Counted from the first letter of the stretch, positions 17,741 to 25,337 are shown. The stretch: DNA of 64,000 bases from Gordonia asplenii (GCF_012933505.1 NZ_JABBNB010000005.1:62001-126000); one strand, 5' to 3'. A program made the numbers and translations. The notes: generated by a model not told the origin, from the sequence alone.

Positions 17741-17871
17741 CCGGAGACGCGGTGACCTGCTGGTTCGAGAAGGAGGGCGGTCAGGGCACCTGGATCTACC
17801 GGGTACGCGAGATCGACTGGATTGGCCCACCGCGGTTCCCGACCGCCCTCCTGGCGACGTGGGTGGACTGA
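17737..17871 (+). CDS. Small hypothetical protein (44 residues)
   Basis: ATG at 17737 overlaps the preceding stop (ATGA), and its TGA overlaps the dpdA ATG. The product contains 'VTCWFEKEGGQGTWIYRVRE', compatible with a small beta structure. It is part of the coupled chain leading into dpdA. Confidence 0.4.
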   Translation: MTGDAVTCWFEKEGGQGTWIYRVREIDWIGPPRFPTALLATWVD

Positions 17872-18842
17872 TGACCGCGCCGACGATGGACCTGCTGTGG
17901 TCCTACGTGTACGCCCGCAAACTCGACCTGCCCAGATTCCTTGGCGGGCTGGAGGTTCCACGCCTGCGCTTCTTCGCCGACTCCGGGGCGCACTCCGCAC
18001 GCACCCTGGGCCTGGACCTGTCCGTCGACGACTACGGCCGGTGGTGCGTCGAGCACCAGCAGTGGTTCACCATCCTCGCCAACCTCGACGTCATCGGCGC
18101 ACCCGATGCCACCCGAACCAACCAGCAGCACCTGGAGGAGCAGTACGGGCTGCACCCCATGCCCGTCTACCACACAGGGGAACCCTTCAGCGTGCTGGAG
18201 GACTACATCAGCGACGGCTACACCTACATAGCCCTGGGGAAACTGCTCGGCAACTCCCCGAACACGCTGCGCCCCTGGCTGGATCGGTGCTTCTCCCTGG
18301 CCCACGGCCGCGCGGTGTTCCACGGCTTCGGCCTGACCGTGTGGCCCCTACTCAAGCGGTATCCGTTCTACTCGGTGGACTCATCCACCTGGGGGTCCGG
18401 CGTCCGCTACGGCACCCTCAAGATCTTCGACTCCGGGCGGTGGCGGTCGATCGACCTGCGTGACCACGCCGCCATCAGCCGCCACACCGCACTGCTCGCC
18501 AGCTACGGGCTACAGCCACGCGACATGACCAGCGACCACTACGACCGGGCCGCCGTCGCGGGGGCGTGCGCGTTGGCCCAGTACCGGGCCGCGCTGTGGC
18601 TACGCCGCATCCACGGGCCCATCGAGCTATCCGCTGGCAAGGGCTACCCACCCGCCACTGATCCGGTGAGCCCCAAGGTGATTCGCCTCCAGCCCGGCCC
18701 AGAGCCACTGCATGGCTACCTGGCCGACACCGCGTCCACCAACCACGTCTGGCACGCCGACGGCATCTCCATGTACCTGGCGGACACCTCAGCAAAGTGG
18801 ACCGCGACCGCGGCCCGCGTCTACGGAAAGGCAACACCATGA
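17871..18842 (+). CDS. dpdA: DpdA-like DNA 7-deazaguanine transglycosylase
   Basis: A 323-residue TGT-like protein. DpdA enzymes swap guanine in DNA for a 7-deazaguanine base, using the mechanism of tRNA-guanine transglycosylase. Visible features are 'FFADSGAHS' (Asp37, equivalent to the TGT DSGGF motif), 'NLDVIGAPDATRTNQQ', 'YIALGKLLG', 'FHGFGLTVWPLL' and 'YSVDSSTW' with Asp170 at the nucleophile position. Phage DpdA proteins carry these motifs without the tRNA-binding zinc domain. Neighbouring queD, queE and folE supply the precursor. ATG at 17871; it overlaps the next gene by 4 nt. Confidence 0.82.
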   Translation: MTAPTMDLLWSYVYARKLDLPRFLGGLEVPRLRFFADSGAHSARTLGLDLSVDDYGRWCVEHQQWFTILANLDVIGAPDATRTNQQHLEEQYGLHPMPVYHTGEPFSVLEDYISDGYTYIALGKLLGNSPNTLRPWLDRCFSLAHGRAVFHGFGLTVWPLLKRYPFYSVDSSTWGSGVRYGTLKIFDSGRWRSIDLRDHAAISRHTALLASYGLQPRDMTSDHYDRAAVAGACALAQYRAALWLRRIHGPIELSAGKGYPPATDPVSPKVIRLQPGPEPLHGYLADTASTNHVWHADGISMYLADTSAKWTATAARVYGKATP

Positions 18843-19657
18843 ACGACATTCACCCCCATATCACGGTCGTCGTCGGCCCCATGTCGTGCTTCTTCGGCAA
18901 CGCCAACCGGGCGATGGGCCTACGCACCCACCACCATCACGCGGAGGTGTGGCTGACCTACCGGGCAGCGCAAGGCCACCACGGCTACCCGTCGTTCCTG
19001 GCCACCAACGACGCACTACGGGAAAGACTCAAGGAACTGTGCGCCACCATCTTCACCGACGCCACCAACGAAGACGTCGCAGCCCGCCTCCTCGCCGAGT
19101 TCCGGGTGTACACGCACCCCTCCTGGCACAAGTACGGTGGCCGGTACGCGTTGGAGACAGTGGAGCTGGACGTCTACTCCACTGATGATGCGATCGGCCA
19201 CGACAACGGCGTCACCCGCTACACCGCCAACCTGGGCGATGGGGAGATGGTGTGGCTGGCCCCCGACCCTGACCGTGACGGGGAGTTCACCATCGACCTG
19301 TGGCCCATCCGATCAGACCCCAAACCGCAGGCCACCCAGTTCGCGTACACCGGGGGAGGAGGCGGCGGATGCGGGGGAGCCCGACCGCACGGCACGCTGA
19401 TCTTCGACCCGCCGACCGACAGGATCATGGGCGTCGACATGGAGACGATCCGCGACGCGGCCGGTGACGTGGTGCGTGAGGAACCCCGCGACCACAGCCT
19501 GGCCGATGAGCGGTTGACCGAGCTCGCTCGGCGCGCCGAACGCAAGCGACTGGAGGACCAGGTCACGGACGCCCAGCGTGCGCTGCGCGACGCCCAGCTG
19601 AGCGCCCGGGCAGAGCTGGACAAGGCAACGCGCGAGCTGAAGGAGTTCCTGCAATGA
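18839..19657 (+). CDS. Hypothetical protein inside the 7-deazaguanine operon
   Basis: 272 residues, unrecognised. The N-terminal 170 residues mix alpha and beta segments with a His cluster ('THHHHAEVW'), 'HPSWHKYGGRYALETVELDVY' and an aspartate-rich strand. A Gly-Cys loop ('GGGGGGCGGARPHG', about residue 177) follows, then an acidic stretch and a C-terminal coiled coil (about 215-272). It overlaps dpdA and queD by 4 nt on both sides, so it is probably made in fixed ratio with them and may act in the same pathway. No SGGxDS PP-loop is present, so it is not QueC. Confidence 0.55.
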   Translation: MNDIHPHITVVVGPMSCFFGNANRAMGLRTHHHHAEVWLTYRAAQGHHGYPSFLATNDALRERLKELCATIFTDATNEDVAARLLAEFRVYTHPSWHKYGGRYALETVELDVYSTDDAIGHDNGVTRYTANLGDGEMVWLAPDPDRDGEFTIDLWPIRSDPKPQATQFAYTGGGGGGCGGARPHGTLIFDPPTDRIMGVDMETIRDAAGDVVREEPRDHSLADERLTELARRAERKRLEDQVTDAQRALRDAQLSARAELDKATRELKEFLQ

Positions 19658-20070
19658 TCACCGTCACCGTCAAACACCACATGAGTGCCGGCCACCGCAT
19701 CCTCGGCCTGGACGGGCCAGGCTCCAAGTGCGCCAACCTCCACGGGCACACGTTCGGCATCGAGTGGACGTTCCGCACAGACAGCACCGACGTCGGCGCG
19801 ATCGAGTTCGCCGCGGTGAAGGCCACGCTGCGCGGGTGGATCGACGAGCACATGGACCACGGCTACCTGGTGGACATTGGCGACGTCGTGCTGCGGGACT
19901 TCCTTGTCGCGCAAGACCTCAAGTGCTTCATGGTGTCTGGCCCGCCCACCACTGAGCGCATCGCCGCCACGATCGCGCACGCGACGGGACGCCTGGTGGC
20001 CGCCAACCTGATCCGGGTGACGGTGACGGAGGGCCCACACAACGCGGCCACCTGGGAGGCAGAGCAGTGA
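19654..20070 (+). CDS. queD: 6-carboxy-tetrahydropterin synthase QueD
   Basis: A 138-residue protein with the QueD/PTPS fold. Zinc ligands are His14 ('SAGHRI'), His30 and His32 ('ANLHGHTFG'), and the catalytic Cys26 lies in 'SKCANLHGH'. 'PTTERIAATIAHA' matches the conserved C-terminal helix. The enzyme converts dihydroneopterin triphosphate, the FolE product, to 6-carboxy-tetrahydropterin, the second step of the 7-deazaguanine pathway. It overlaps both neighbours by 4 nt. Confidence 0.9.
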   Translation: MITVTVKHHMSAGHRILGLDGPGSKCANLHGHTFGIEWTFRTDSTDVGAIEFAAVKATLRGWIDEHMDHGYLVDIGDVVLRDFLVAQDLKCFMVSGPPTTERIAATIAHATGRLVAANLIRVTVTEGPHNAATWEAEQ

Positions 20071-20585
20071 ACGCGGCCAAGCGATTCCGCAAGCGCCCCG
20101 TCGAGATCGAAGCCATGAAGTGGGACGGCAGCCGGCAGTCCATGGACTCGTTGTGCGCCTGGGTGAACTCGCACAGCGATCCGCTCGACGACCCGTGCTT
20201 GAGCTACAACTTCATCGGGGCCGCCGATGTGTCGGACCCGGTCCTCGACACTGTTGAAGGCGATATGCGAGTCACAGTTGGCGACTGGGTGATCCGCGGT
20301 GTGGCCGGTGAGTTCTACCCGTGCAAGCCGGACATCTTCGCCGCGACGTACGACGAGGTGACCGACGTCTTCGATGAGTGGGCGACCTCCGCTGCCGCCG
20401 CGCGGTGGGCTATCGATGTCGTCGTCGCGGCGGGCCGATCCGACAAGCCGGAACTACGGAGCACCGCCACGACCATCGCCAGTAGCGTGGTCACCCCGCT
20501 GCTCCTGCCGATCAACCTCATGGCCGCCCAGCTGGGCATGACACCTCCGGACCTCCCGGACATCCCGGATGAGGTGACCGAGTGA
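20067..20585 (+). CDS. Phage protein with C-terminal helical extension
   Basis: 172 residues. Residues 1-100 resemble a small protein common in phages ('KRPVEIEAMKWDG', 'VTVGDWVIRGVAGEFYPCKPDIFAATY'). The C-terminal part is helical and hydrophobic ('VVTPLLLPINLMAAQLG'). GTG at 20067 overlaps the queD stop. Function is unknown. Confidence 0.55.
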   Translation: MNAAKRFRKRPVEIEAMKWDGSRQSMDSLCAWVNSHSDPLDDPCLSYNFIGAADVSDPVLDTVEGDMRVTVGDWVIRGVAGEFYPCKPDIFAATYDEVTDVFDEWATSAAAARWAIDVVVAAGRSDKPELRSTATTIASSVVTPLLLPINLMAAQLGMTPPDLPDIPDEVTE

Positions 20586-20728
20586 CGCGCTCGTGGCTGC
20601 TCGGGGCGGCCGGTGGCGTGATGCTCGCCAGCATCGTCGGCGACGTACCGATCTGGCTGATACTCGTGGCCGCAGCGCTCATCGCCTGGGACGTGGCCAC
20701 GATCGCGGCAAAGGCGCTCGTCCAGTGA
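20582..20728 (+). CDS. Small membrane protein (48 residues)
   Basis: GTG at 20582 overlaps the previous stop. The product has two hydrophobic helices ('LLGAAGGVMLASIVG' and 'IWLILVAAALIAWDVATIAA') and is probably an inner-membrane peptide. It is coupled to the next gene by a 4-nt overlap. No family is recognised. Confidence 0.5.
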   Translation: MTRSWLLGAAGGVMLASIVGDVPIWLILVAAALIAWDVATIAAKALVQ

Positions 20729-20925
20729 GCGCGCCGGACACCGTGCTGCATCTGCGCAACGCCGACACGGGGGAGCTCGTCGACGTGCCCCTGACGATCG
20801 ACGAGCACGTCATCCAAGACCACGCCGGGCAGGTGCGCAGTGTGTCGACGTCGGTGATCGCCGATGTCGAGGGCATTCCTGGCGGCACCTACGAGATCAT
20901 CGAGGGCACGGAGGAACCACTGTGA
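20725..20925 (+). CDS. Small hypothetical protein (66 residues)
   Basis: GTG at 20725. The product is mostly beta ('VLHLRNADTGELVDVPLTID', 'VSTSVIADVEGIPGGTYEII') and acidic. It overlaps the preceding gene and queE by 4 nt each. Unrecognised. Confidence 0.5.
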   Translation: MSAPDTVLHLRNADTGELVDVPLTIDEHVIQDHAGQVRSVSTSVIADVEGIPGGTYEIIEGTEEPL

Positions 20926-21641
20926 GCACCCTTGGAATGCCTGGCGGCGCAACAACTTTGCCCGTCTCGGAGGTCTTTACTAATACGATTCAGGGGGAGG
21001 GGCCACGCGCCGGCATGGCCTGCCAGTTCGTGCGGTTGGGCGGCTGCAACCTGAGCTGTAGCTGGTGTGATTCCGCGTACACGTGGGACGCCAGCCGATA
21101 CAGCCTGCGCGCCGAGCTGACCCCGATGACCGCCACCGAGATCGCCGCCCAGCTGACGCCGGGCCTGCCGGTGGTCCTCTCCGGCGGGGAACCACTGCTC
21201 CACCAAAACTCGCCCGCGTTCCGGCAGCTGATCCACCAGCTGACGATGATGAACTGCGACGTGCACGTGGAAACCAACGGCACCCTGGCGCCCCCCGCGC
21301 TGCTGCTGTCCAGGGAGACCACGTTCATCGTCTCCCCGAAGCTGGGCAACGCGGGCGACCACAAGTCCAGCCAGTCCCCGCAGCCGTGGATGGGGTGGCC
21401 CAGGATCGCGCGCGCTCACCTCAAGTTCGTGGTCGCCGACGCCGATGACGTGGGGGAGGCTGTGGCCCGCGCAGACGCGATGGGCATGCCGCGGCGGCGT
21501 ACCTGGGTGATGCCGCTGGGTACCACCACGGAGGAGCTGCTGGAGCGGTGGCCGGGGATCGCGCGCGCCGCCGCCGACCACTACATCAACGCTTCACAAC
21601 GCTTGCATGTGTTGGCGTGGGGCGACCGGAAAGGAACCTGA
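20922..21641 (+). CDS. queE: 7-carboxy-7-deazaguanine synthase QueE
   Basis: A 239-residue radical SAM enzyme. The iron-sulfur motif is Cys42-x3-Cys46-x2-Cys49 ('GCNLSCSWCDS'), the QueE form, and 'LSGGEPLLHQ' is the SAM-binding GGE motif. 'NTIQGEGPRAGM' is the typical substrate-side N-terminus. The enzyme converts 6-carboxy-tetrahydropterin to 7-carboxy-7-deazaguanine (CDG). GTG at 20922 overlaps the previous gene, and folE follows after 2 nt. Confidence 0.92.
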   Translation: MSTLGMPGGATTLPVSEVFTNTIQGEGPRAGMACQFVRLGGCNLSCSWCDSAYTWDASRYSLRAELTPMTATEIAAQLTPGLPVVLSGGEPLLHQNSPAFRQLIHQLTMMNCDVHVETNGTLAPPALLLSRETTFIVSPKLGNAGDHKSSQSPQPWMGWPRIARAHLKFVVADADDVGEAVARADAMGMPRRRTWVMPLGTTTEELLERWPGIARAAADHYINASQRLHVLAWGDRKGT

Positions 21642-21643
21642 CA

Positions 21644-22318
21644 GTGGCCAACCAATGGAATGCGGTATATGACCAAGCGGTCCGCTCACTTAACGAGGAG
21701 CGCTTCGAGCCGATCACGATGCCGGAGCCGTACAACCCGGACACGTTCGCGGAGGCCCGCGCCCACGGGACCGCGGTGGAAGCCGTAGCCCAGCTGCTCG
21801 GTGCGCTCGGCGTGGACGAGGGCGAGCACACCGCAGCCACCCCGGCGCGTGTCGCCAAAGCCTGGGCAGAGATGCTGTCCGGCTACCGGGAAGACCCCGC
21901 CGACCACCTGGCGCGCACGTTCCCCGCCCCCGACGATCCCGGCCTCGTCATGGTGGCGGGCATCGCGTTGACGTCGACATGCGCGCACCACATGCTGCCA
22001 TTCACCGGGCGCTGCACGGTCGCCTACCGGCCGTCACCCGGCCAACGCATCGTGGGCCTATCCAAGTTGGCGCGCGTCGTCCACGGCTATGCACGACGCA
22101 TGCAAGTCCAAGAGCAGATCGGCGCGCAAGTCCTCGACGCCATCGTCGCCAAGCTCAACCCGTCCGGGGCGATGGTGCTGATCACCGCGTCACACGATTG
22201 CATGCGGCTACGCGGGGTACGGGAACCGGACTCGGTGACGACGACCCAGGCGCACCACGGGCTACTCACCGACTCGGAGCGCGCGCTGATCCACGCCGAG
22301 CACGCACGCGCCCGGTAG
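21644..22318 (+). CDS. folE: GTP cyclohydrolase I
   Basis: A 224-residue FolE that opens GTP to dihydroneopterin triphosphate, the entry step for the deazaguanine pathway. Zinc ligands are Cys113 and His116 ('CAHHMLPFTGR') and Cys186 ('HDCMRLRG'). Conserved 'VGLSKLARVVHGYARR' and 'TTTQAHHG' are present. A strong Shine-Dalgarno (AAAGGAA) precedes GTG 21644. It is the last gene of the operon and is followed by a strong bidirectional terminator. Confidence 0.93.
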   Translation: MANQWNAVYDQAVRSLNEERFEPITMPEPYNPDTFAEARAHGTAVEAVAQLLGALGVDEGEHTAATPARVAKAWAEMLSGYREDPADHLARTFPAPDDPGLVMVAGIALTSTCAHHMLPFTGRCTVAYRPSPGQRIVGLSKLARVVHGYARRMQVQEQIGAQVLDAIVAKLNPSGAMVLITASHDCMRLRGVREPDSVTTTQAHHGLLTDSERALIHAEHARAR

Positions 22319-22363
22319 GCTCGGAGTCGTCCGGGTCGCCCCCCCGATCATCCCGGACAGCAC

Positions 22364-22391
22364 AACGCCCCCAGGATCACCTGGGGGCGTT
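22364..22391. terminator. Bidirectional intrinsic terminator
   Basis: A perfect 12-bp stem (AACGCCCCCAGG / CCTGGGGGCGTT) with an ATCA loop. It separates the converging folE operon and the leftward accessory island. Confidence 0.8.
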
Positions 22392-22411
22392 GCTCGTTCA
22401 GTGCTCGTCGC

Positions 22412-22623
22412 TCACTGGGTCACCGTGATCTGCCACGAATCCCCCTCCCGCTGATCCCGGCTCTGTGTGTGCCGCACCGACACCCGCGCCGTCGTAGGCC
22501 ACAGGTCCAGTTGGTCAAGGAACTCACGCAGCTCGGCCAGCGTGGGCCCCGACCGGTGCCCTGCGCGGTCACCGTCTGAGACACCCGCATCTCCGCCATC
22601 ACGTACTCCACACGTCCGCTCAT
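22412..22623 (-). pseudogene. Small phage gene with apparent frameshift
   Basis: ATG at 22623 overlaps the upstream stop (TGATG) and reads MSGRVEYVMAEMRVSQTVTA, then GTGRG. The sensible continuation 'TLAELREFLDQLDLWPTTAR' to 'SWQITVTQ' (stop at 22412) lies in another frame. One missing base in the G/C run at about 22,544-22,552 would join them into one protein of about 70 residues. Unshifted, the first frame runs on to 22420 as Arg/Cys-rich sequence. It could be a true mutation, a sequencing error or a natural shift. Confidence 0.45.
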
Positions 22624-22928
22624 CACGCACTCCGTTCTGCGTCGCGGTGTTGCCAATCCCCTACCGCCGCACGGTCGATATGCGCTGATACGCCGTACCT
22701 CGCCATGTCGGCAACTCGATGCTGAGCGGCGGTGAGCGAGAAAAACCGACGACCTCGGAACGTGGGAGCCGCAAGGTAGCCATCTTCGCCCCGGTACCAA
22801 CGGCTCTCTTCGTCGGGCCACTCGCTCGGCCAGTCATAGTCGTCCGCGTACTGTTCCTGCTCGTCGAACGGTTTGCCGTCCGGCGTGGGGTACGCGTCGA
22901 TAACGACGCGGTAGACGTGCTCGCTCAT
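22623..22928 (-). CDS. Hypothetical phage protein (101 residues)
   Basis: Acidic N-terminus ('VYRVVIDAYPTPDGKPFDEQEQ'-like segment rich in Tyr, Asp and Trp). The C-terminal half contains 'FFSLTAAQHRVADMARYG'. It overlaps both neighbours by one base (TGATG), so translation is coupled across the leftward island. Unrecognised. Confidence 0.55.
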   Translation of the reverse strand: MSEHVYRVVIDAYPTPDGKPFDEQEQYADDYDWPSEWPDEESRWYRGEDGYLAAPTFRGRRFFSLTAAQHRVADMARYGVSAHIDRAAVGDWQHRDAERSA

Positions 22929-23584
22929 CACGCACCTGCCTTGGCTGCGCGGTCACGCTCTGCGTGGATCGCGGCGAGTGCGACGTCTTCCCAGGACGCG
23001 TTCCACTGGTTGCCGCGGCAGTCCTCCGCGACCTGCTCAGCCAGCTCACGGTCTGCGGCGTCGGCGTCGAGCCGGTCGGCTTCCCGGTCGAAGATGAGAG
23101 CGATCGACGTGTCGCCGGAGCGCAGACGCCAATCGGGCCGATTGCGCATGAGCTGGGCCGCCGCACGCCACCACATCGGGTCGGACGCGTCGGGGGTGGG
23201 AAGGCCCACAGCTGCCGCGTCAAGAGCGGCCTCACGGTCTGCGAGCGCGCCAGCGGCTGCCTCAGCGACGCGCACCAGCCCGTCGACGTCGATGCGGTCA
23301 CCGTGAGCCACACGCAGGGCGTCAGCGATCCGCGTCATCGCGGCCAGATACTTGGCCGTCTCGCCATCGGCAGTGGCCGTGGCTGGCACCAGCGGGGTGA
23401 GGGCGCGCTTGCAGGCGTCTGCGCGGGCGTGCCAGATCCTACCTTTGGCCCAAGTTGATGTTCGCCACGGCTGATCGTCGCCGTCGTCGGTCAGCAGCCA
23501 CGTGACGCCGTCCTCGTCGTGGAAGGCGTCGCCAACCTTGGCGGTGTCGGCGGGGTGTGTCTGGTCATCCATCGTGTTCTCCAT
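22928..23584 (-). CDS. Hypothetical phage protein (218 residues)
   Basis: The N-terminal 60 residues carry 'GDAFHDEDGVTWLLTDDGDD', suggesting a small beta fold. The remainder is helical and alanine-rich with Arg/Glu heptads (about residues 75-215). It overlaps the neighbouring genes at both ends. ATG 23572 is an alternative start. Unrecognised. Confidence 0.5.
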   Translation of the reverse strand: MENTMDDQTHPADTAKVGDAFHDEDGVTWLLTDDGDDQPWRTSTWAKGRIWHARADACKRALTPLVPATATADGETAKYLAAMTRIADALRVAHGDRIDVDGLVRVAEAAAGALADREAALDAAAVGLPTPDASDPMWWRAAAQLMRNRPDWRLRSGDTSIALIFDREADRLDADAADRELAEQVAEDCRGNQWNASWEDVALAAIHAERDRAAKAGA

Positions 23585-23819
23585 TCATCTGTCGGTACCG
23601 GTCGCCGATCGCGCCCGGCAGTCTGTTGATCCACCTGTCGATCGTTGAGGCCCGCCACACCGGCAAGCCATGCACGATGGCGTCCGGCGCGGGCAGATCC
23701 GACCGCTTCGCCGGGATGCCCCGTTCCCGTCTGCGTGTGGCCCGGTAGTGGCGGCGGCGCACGCTGGTCGGCTCGATCCCCAGCCGCGCGCCCACGGTCG
23801 CGAAATCCAGCAGCTCCAT
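23565..23819 (-). CDS. AlpA/excisionase-like winged-helix protein
   Basis: 84 residues. 'MELLDFATVGARLGIEPTSV' is a MerR-type HTH, and 'SDLPAPDAIVHGLPVWRAST' with 'IDRWINRLPG' matches the wing of AlpA/Xis-like DNA-binding proteins. It could be the excisionase for the 14.1-kb integrase or a local regulator. Its location 9 kb from int and its leftward orientation, away from the early operon, make the excisionase role uncertain. Confidence 0.6.
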   Translation of the reverse strand: MELLDFATVGARLGIEPTSVRRRHYRATRRRERGIPAKRSDLPAPDAIVHGLPVWRASTIDRWINRLPGAIGDRYRQMNGEHDG

Positions 23820-24068
23820 CTACACGTCCTCCCACCGGAAGCGCTGCCAGTGGATGAAGCCCCCAAACCCCCAGCGGGTGTGACGTTGCCGGTATGTGGT
23901 CAGCCATCCGTCGTCGCCAGGCGTGAAGCCGAAGCGCTTCTCCCGCTCGATGATTCGGCTACGGTTCGCCTCGGGCACCTCATAGCGGTCAACATGGTCC
24001 AGCCAATCGACGGGCCCACGGTCGGTGTCGCTAAACCCCTCCTGGACGACCTGCATCAGCATCGTCAC
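23820..24068 (-). CDS. Hypothetical phage protein (82 residues)
   Basis: GTG at 24068 overlaps the upstream stop. The product reads MTMLMQVVQEGFSDTDRG and continues with aromatic-rich 'TRWGFGGFIHWQRFRWEDV' at the C-terminus, which suggests a small soluble domain. Unrecognised; it is one of the coupled leftward island genes. Confidence 0.5.
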   Translation of the reverse strand: MTMLMQVVQEGFSDTDRGPVDWLDHVDRYEVPEANRSRIIEREKRFGFTPGDDGWLTTYRQRHTRWGFGGFIHWQRFRWEDV

Positions 24069-24367
24069 AGCGTCACCCCCGGCGTGGTCACGCCGTCGAT
24101 CCACGTCCCCGGGGATGCCGTCGCCCCCAGCGGGCACCCCCCAGTCAGCGCCAAGTGCCGGCCGTACGCCAGGGCATCCATCAGCTGATCGGAGGTGACC
24201 TCAACGACCTGGACCGCGTACATGACGGCCCGCTGCCCGGTCCGCTCCACCGCGACCCGGTCGATCCACTCGTGTTGGTCGGCCATCGCCAGCCAGTACG
24301 CCCCGCACCCCACCTGGTCCAGGGCGTGCTGAATGGTGCCCAGGGTGGGCGCAGCGTTAGCCGACAC
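24065..24367 (-). CDS. Hypothetical phage protein (100 residues)
   Basis: GTG at 24367 overlaps the end of the upstream gene by 11 nt. Contains 'ALDQVGCGAYWLAMADQHEW' and 'VYAVQVVEVTSDQLMDALAYG'-type alternation of helix and strand. Unrecognised. Confidence 0.5.
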   Translation of the reverse strand: MSANAAPTLGTIQHALDQVGCGAYWLAMADQHEWIDRVAVERTGQRAVMYAVQVVEVTSDQLMDALAYGRHLALTGGCPLGATASPGTWIDGVTTPGVTL

Positions 24368-24752
24368 AGGGCACCACTTCCAGCTCTGTCGCAGTTTCGG
24401 CGAGCTCACTGTCGGGTCGCGCGGTGATGTAGGCGCAGGTCAGGCCGGTGAGCGCGTCCAGTAGGTTGTCGGCGGAGTATCGCAGGACCACCCACTGCTG
24501 CCGGTTCTGGTCGTCGGGCTGGACGTGCATCACCCAAGCGCCCCGCGCCCACCCGGTTTCAGGGAAGTCAGCGAGTGCGGAGGGATCGCCCTTCATGCTG
24601 AGTTCGGCGCGGTAGCGGCGCTTATCGCCGCCCCCGTAGCTGGCAATCTCCATACTCCATCCGAGCAGTCCCGCGTAATTGTCGAGCGCTTCGATGAGTT
24701 CGATCGTGCGAGTCAGCTCGGTCTCACCCAGCTGTGCCCGTACCCGGCTCAC
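24357..24752 (-). CDS. Hypothetical phage protein (131 residues)
   Basis: A soluble protein with an N-terminal helix ('ELTRTIELIEALDNYAGLLG') and an Arg/Tyr-rich strand region ('DKRRYRAELSM'). It overlaps the upstream gene by 4 nt. Unrecognised member of the leftward island. Confidence 0.5.
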   Translation of the reverse strand: MSRVRAQLGETELTRTIELIEALDNYAGLLGWSMEIASYGGGDKRRYRAELSMKGDPSALADFPETGWARGAWVMHVQPDDQNRQQWVVLRYSADNLLDALTGLTCAYITARPDSELAETATELEVVPCVG

Positions 24753-25018
24753 TGGGATGCCCGCTCAAGGTCGGCGAGCCGTTTTGCCTCGGCATTGGCC
24801 GCCCAGCGTGCACAGCGCTTGCACGTCGGCGTCCATGGGTCCTCGGCGGCGCGCTGGACGTGCTCGGGCATGTAGCCGTGGCCGGGCACGTACAGGGTCC
24901 GACCGTTGCATGCGGCCAGGTACGCCTTCTTCCCCCCGTCGAACTTGGTTGCCCGGATTGCATGCCAGAGCCCGGACCAAGACAGTCCGTACTCCACGGT
25001 GGTGTCGTTGTCGGTCAT
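24749..25018 (-). CDS. Hypothetical phage protein with zinc-knuckle-like CxxC
   Basis: An 89-residue protein. 'TPTCKRCARWAANAEAKRL' carries one Cys-x2-Cys, and 'YVPGHGYMPEHVQRAAED' precedes it. It starts after the shared leader GAGAGGACATCATG. Unrecognised. Confidence 0.5.
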   Translation of the reverse strand: MTDNDTTVEYGLSWSGLWHAIRATKFDGGKKAYLAACNGRTLYVPGHGYMPEHVQRAAEDPWTPTCKRCARWAANAEAKRLADLERASQ

Positions 25019-25036
25019 GATGTCCTCTCAGTTGGT

Positions 25037-25067
25037 GGGTAGCAACGTCACTGAGTGATTGCTACCC
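25037..25067. terminator. Hairpin between leftward island genes
   Basis: GGGTAGCAA pairs with TTGCTACCC, with a further CACT/AGTG pairing inside the loop. It sits 12 nt past the stop of the first leftward gene. It may partly terminate or process the transcript and thus set the first gene's expression apart. Confidence 0.4.
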
Positions 25068-25078
25068 GTGGAAATGGG

Positions 25079-25264
25079 TCAGGCCGCGGTCAGGTCGTGG
25101 CTGATGGTGACGGACCAGAAGGTGTCGTCGTCGACGTCGTTGAAGTCCCAGCTGCCGGTGACCGCGAACAGGTCATCGGCGATGGCGGTGGCGTCGTAGT
25201 CGGCCGCGTACGGGCCCAGCGTGGCCTGGATGTCGGCTTCCGCGTCGCGGCGATTGTCGGTCAT
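25079..25264 (-). CDS. First gene of leftward island (61 residues)
   Basis: An acidic protein ('MTDNRRDAEADIQATLGPYA', 'DDDTFWSVTISHDLTAA'). It is directly downstream of a consensus leftward promoter (-10 at 25309-25314) and the GAGAGGACACCC leader. Small acidic proteins in such positions sometimes mimic DNA, but there is no direct evidence of that here. Confidence 0.55.
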   Translation of the reverse strand: MTDNRRDAEADIQATLGPYAADYDATAIADDLFAVTGSWDFNDVDDDTFWSVTISHDLTAA

Positions 25265-25308
25265 GATCGGGTGTCCTCTCGGTGAAATTTGTCGCTCCAG
25301 TGGGTACA

Positions 25309-25337
25309 AAACTAGCTCGGTGGTCCGTTGAACGCAA
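25309..25337 (-). promoter_or_regulatory. Leftward promoter of accessory island 1
   Basis: On the minus strand: -35 TTGCGT (25337-25332), 17-nt spacer, -10 TAGTTT (25314-25309). The layout is duplicated at 45.98-46.01 kb. The 19-bp palindrome centred at 25348 lies about 45 nt upstream of the expected start, a position from which a bound protein could activate. Confidence 0.7.

Noticed and set aside
23565..23819. Firm assignment of the AlpA-like protein as the excisionase
   Set aside because: Fold fits, but it lies 9 kb from int in a unit probably expressed in the lysogen, so only a tentative label was kept.
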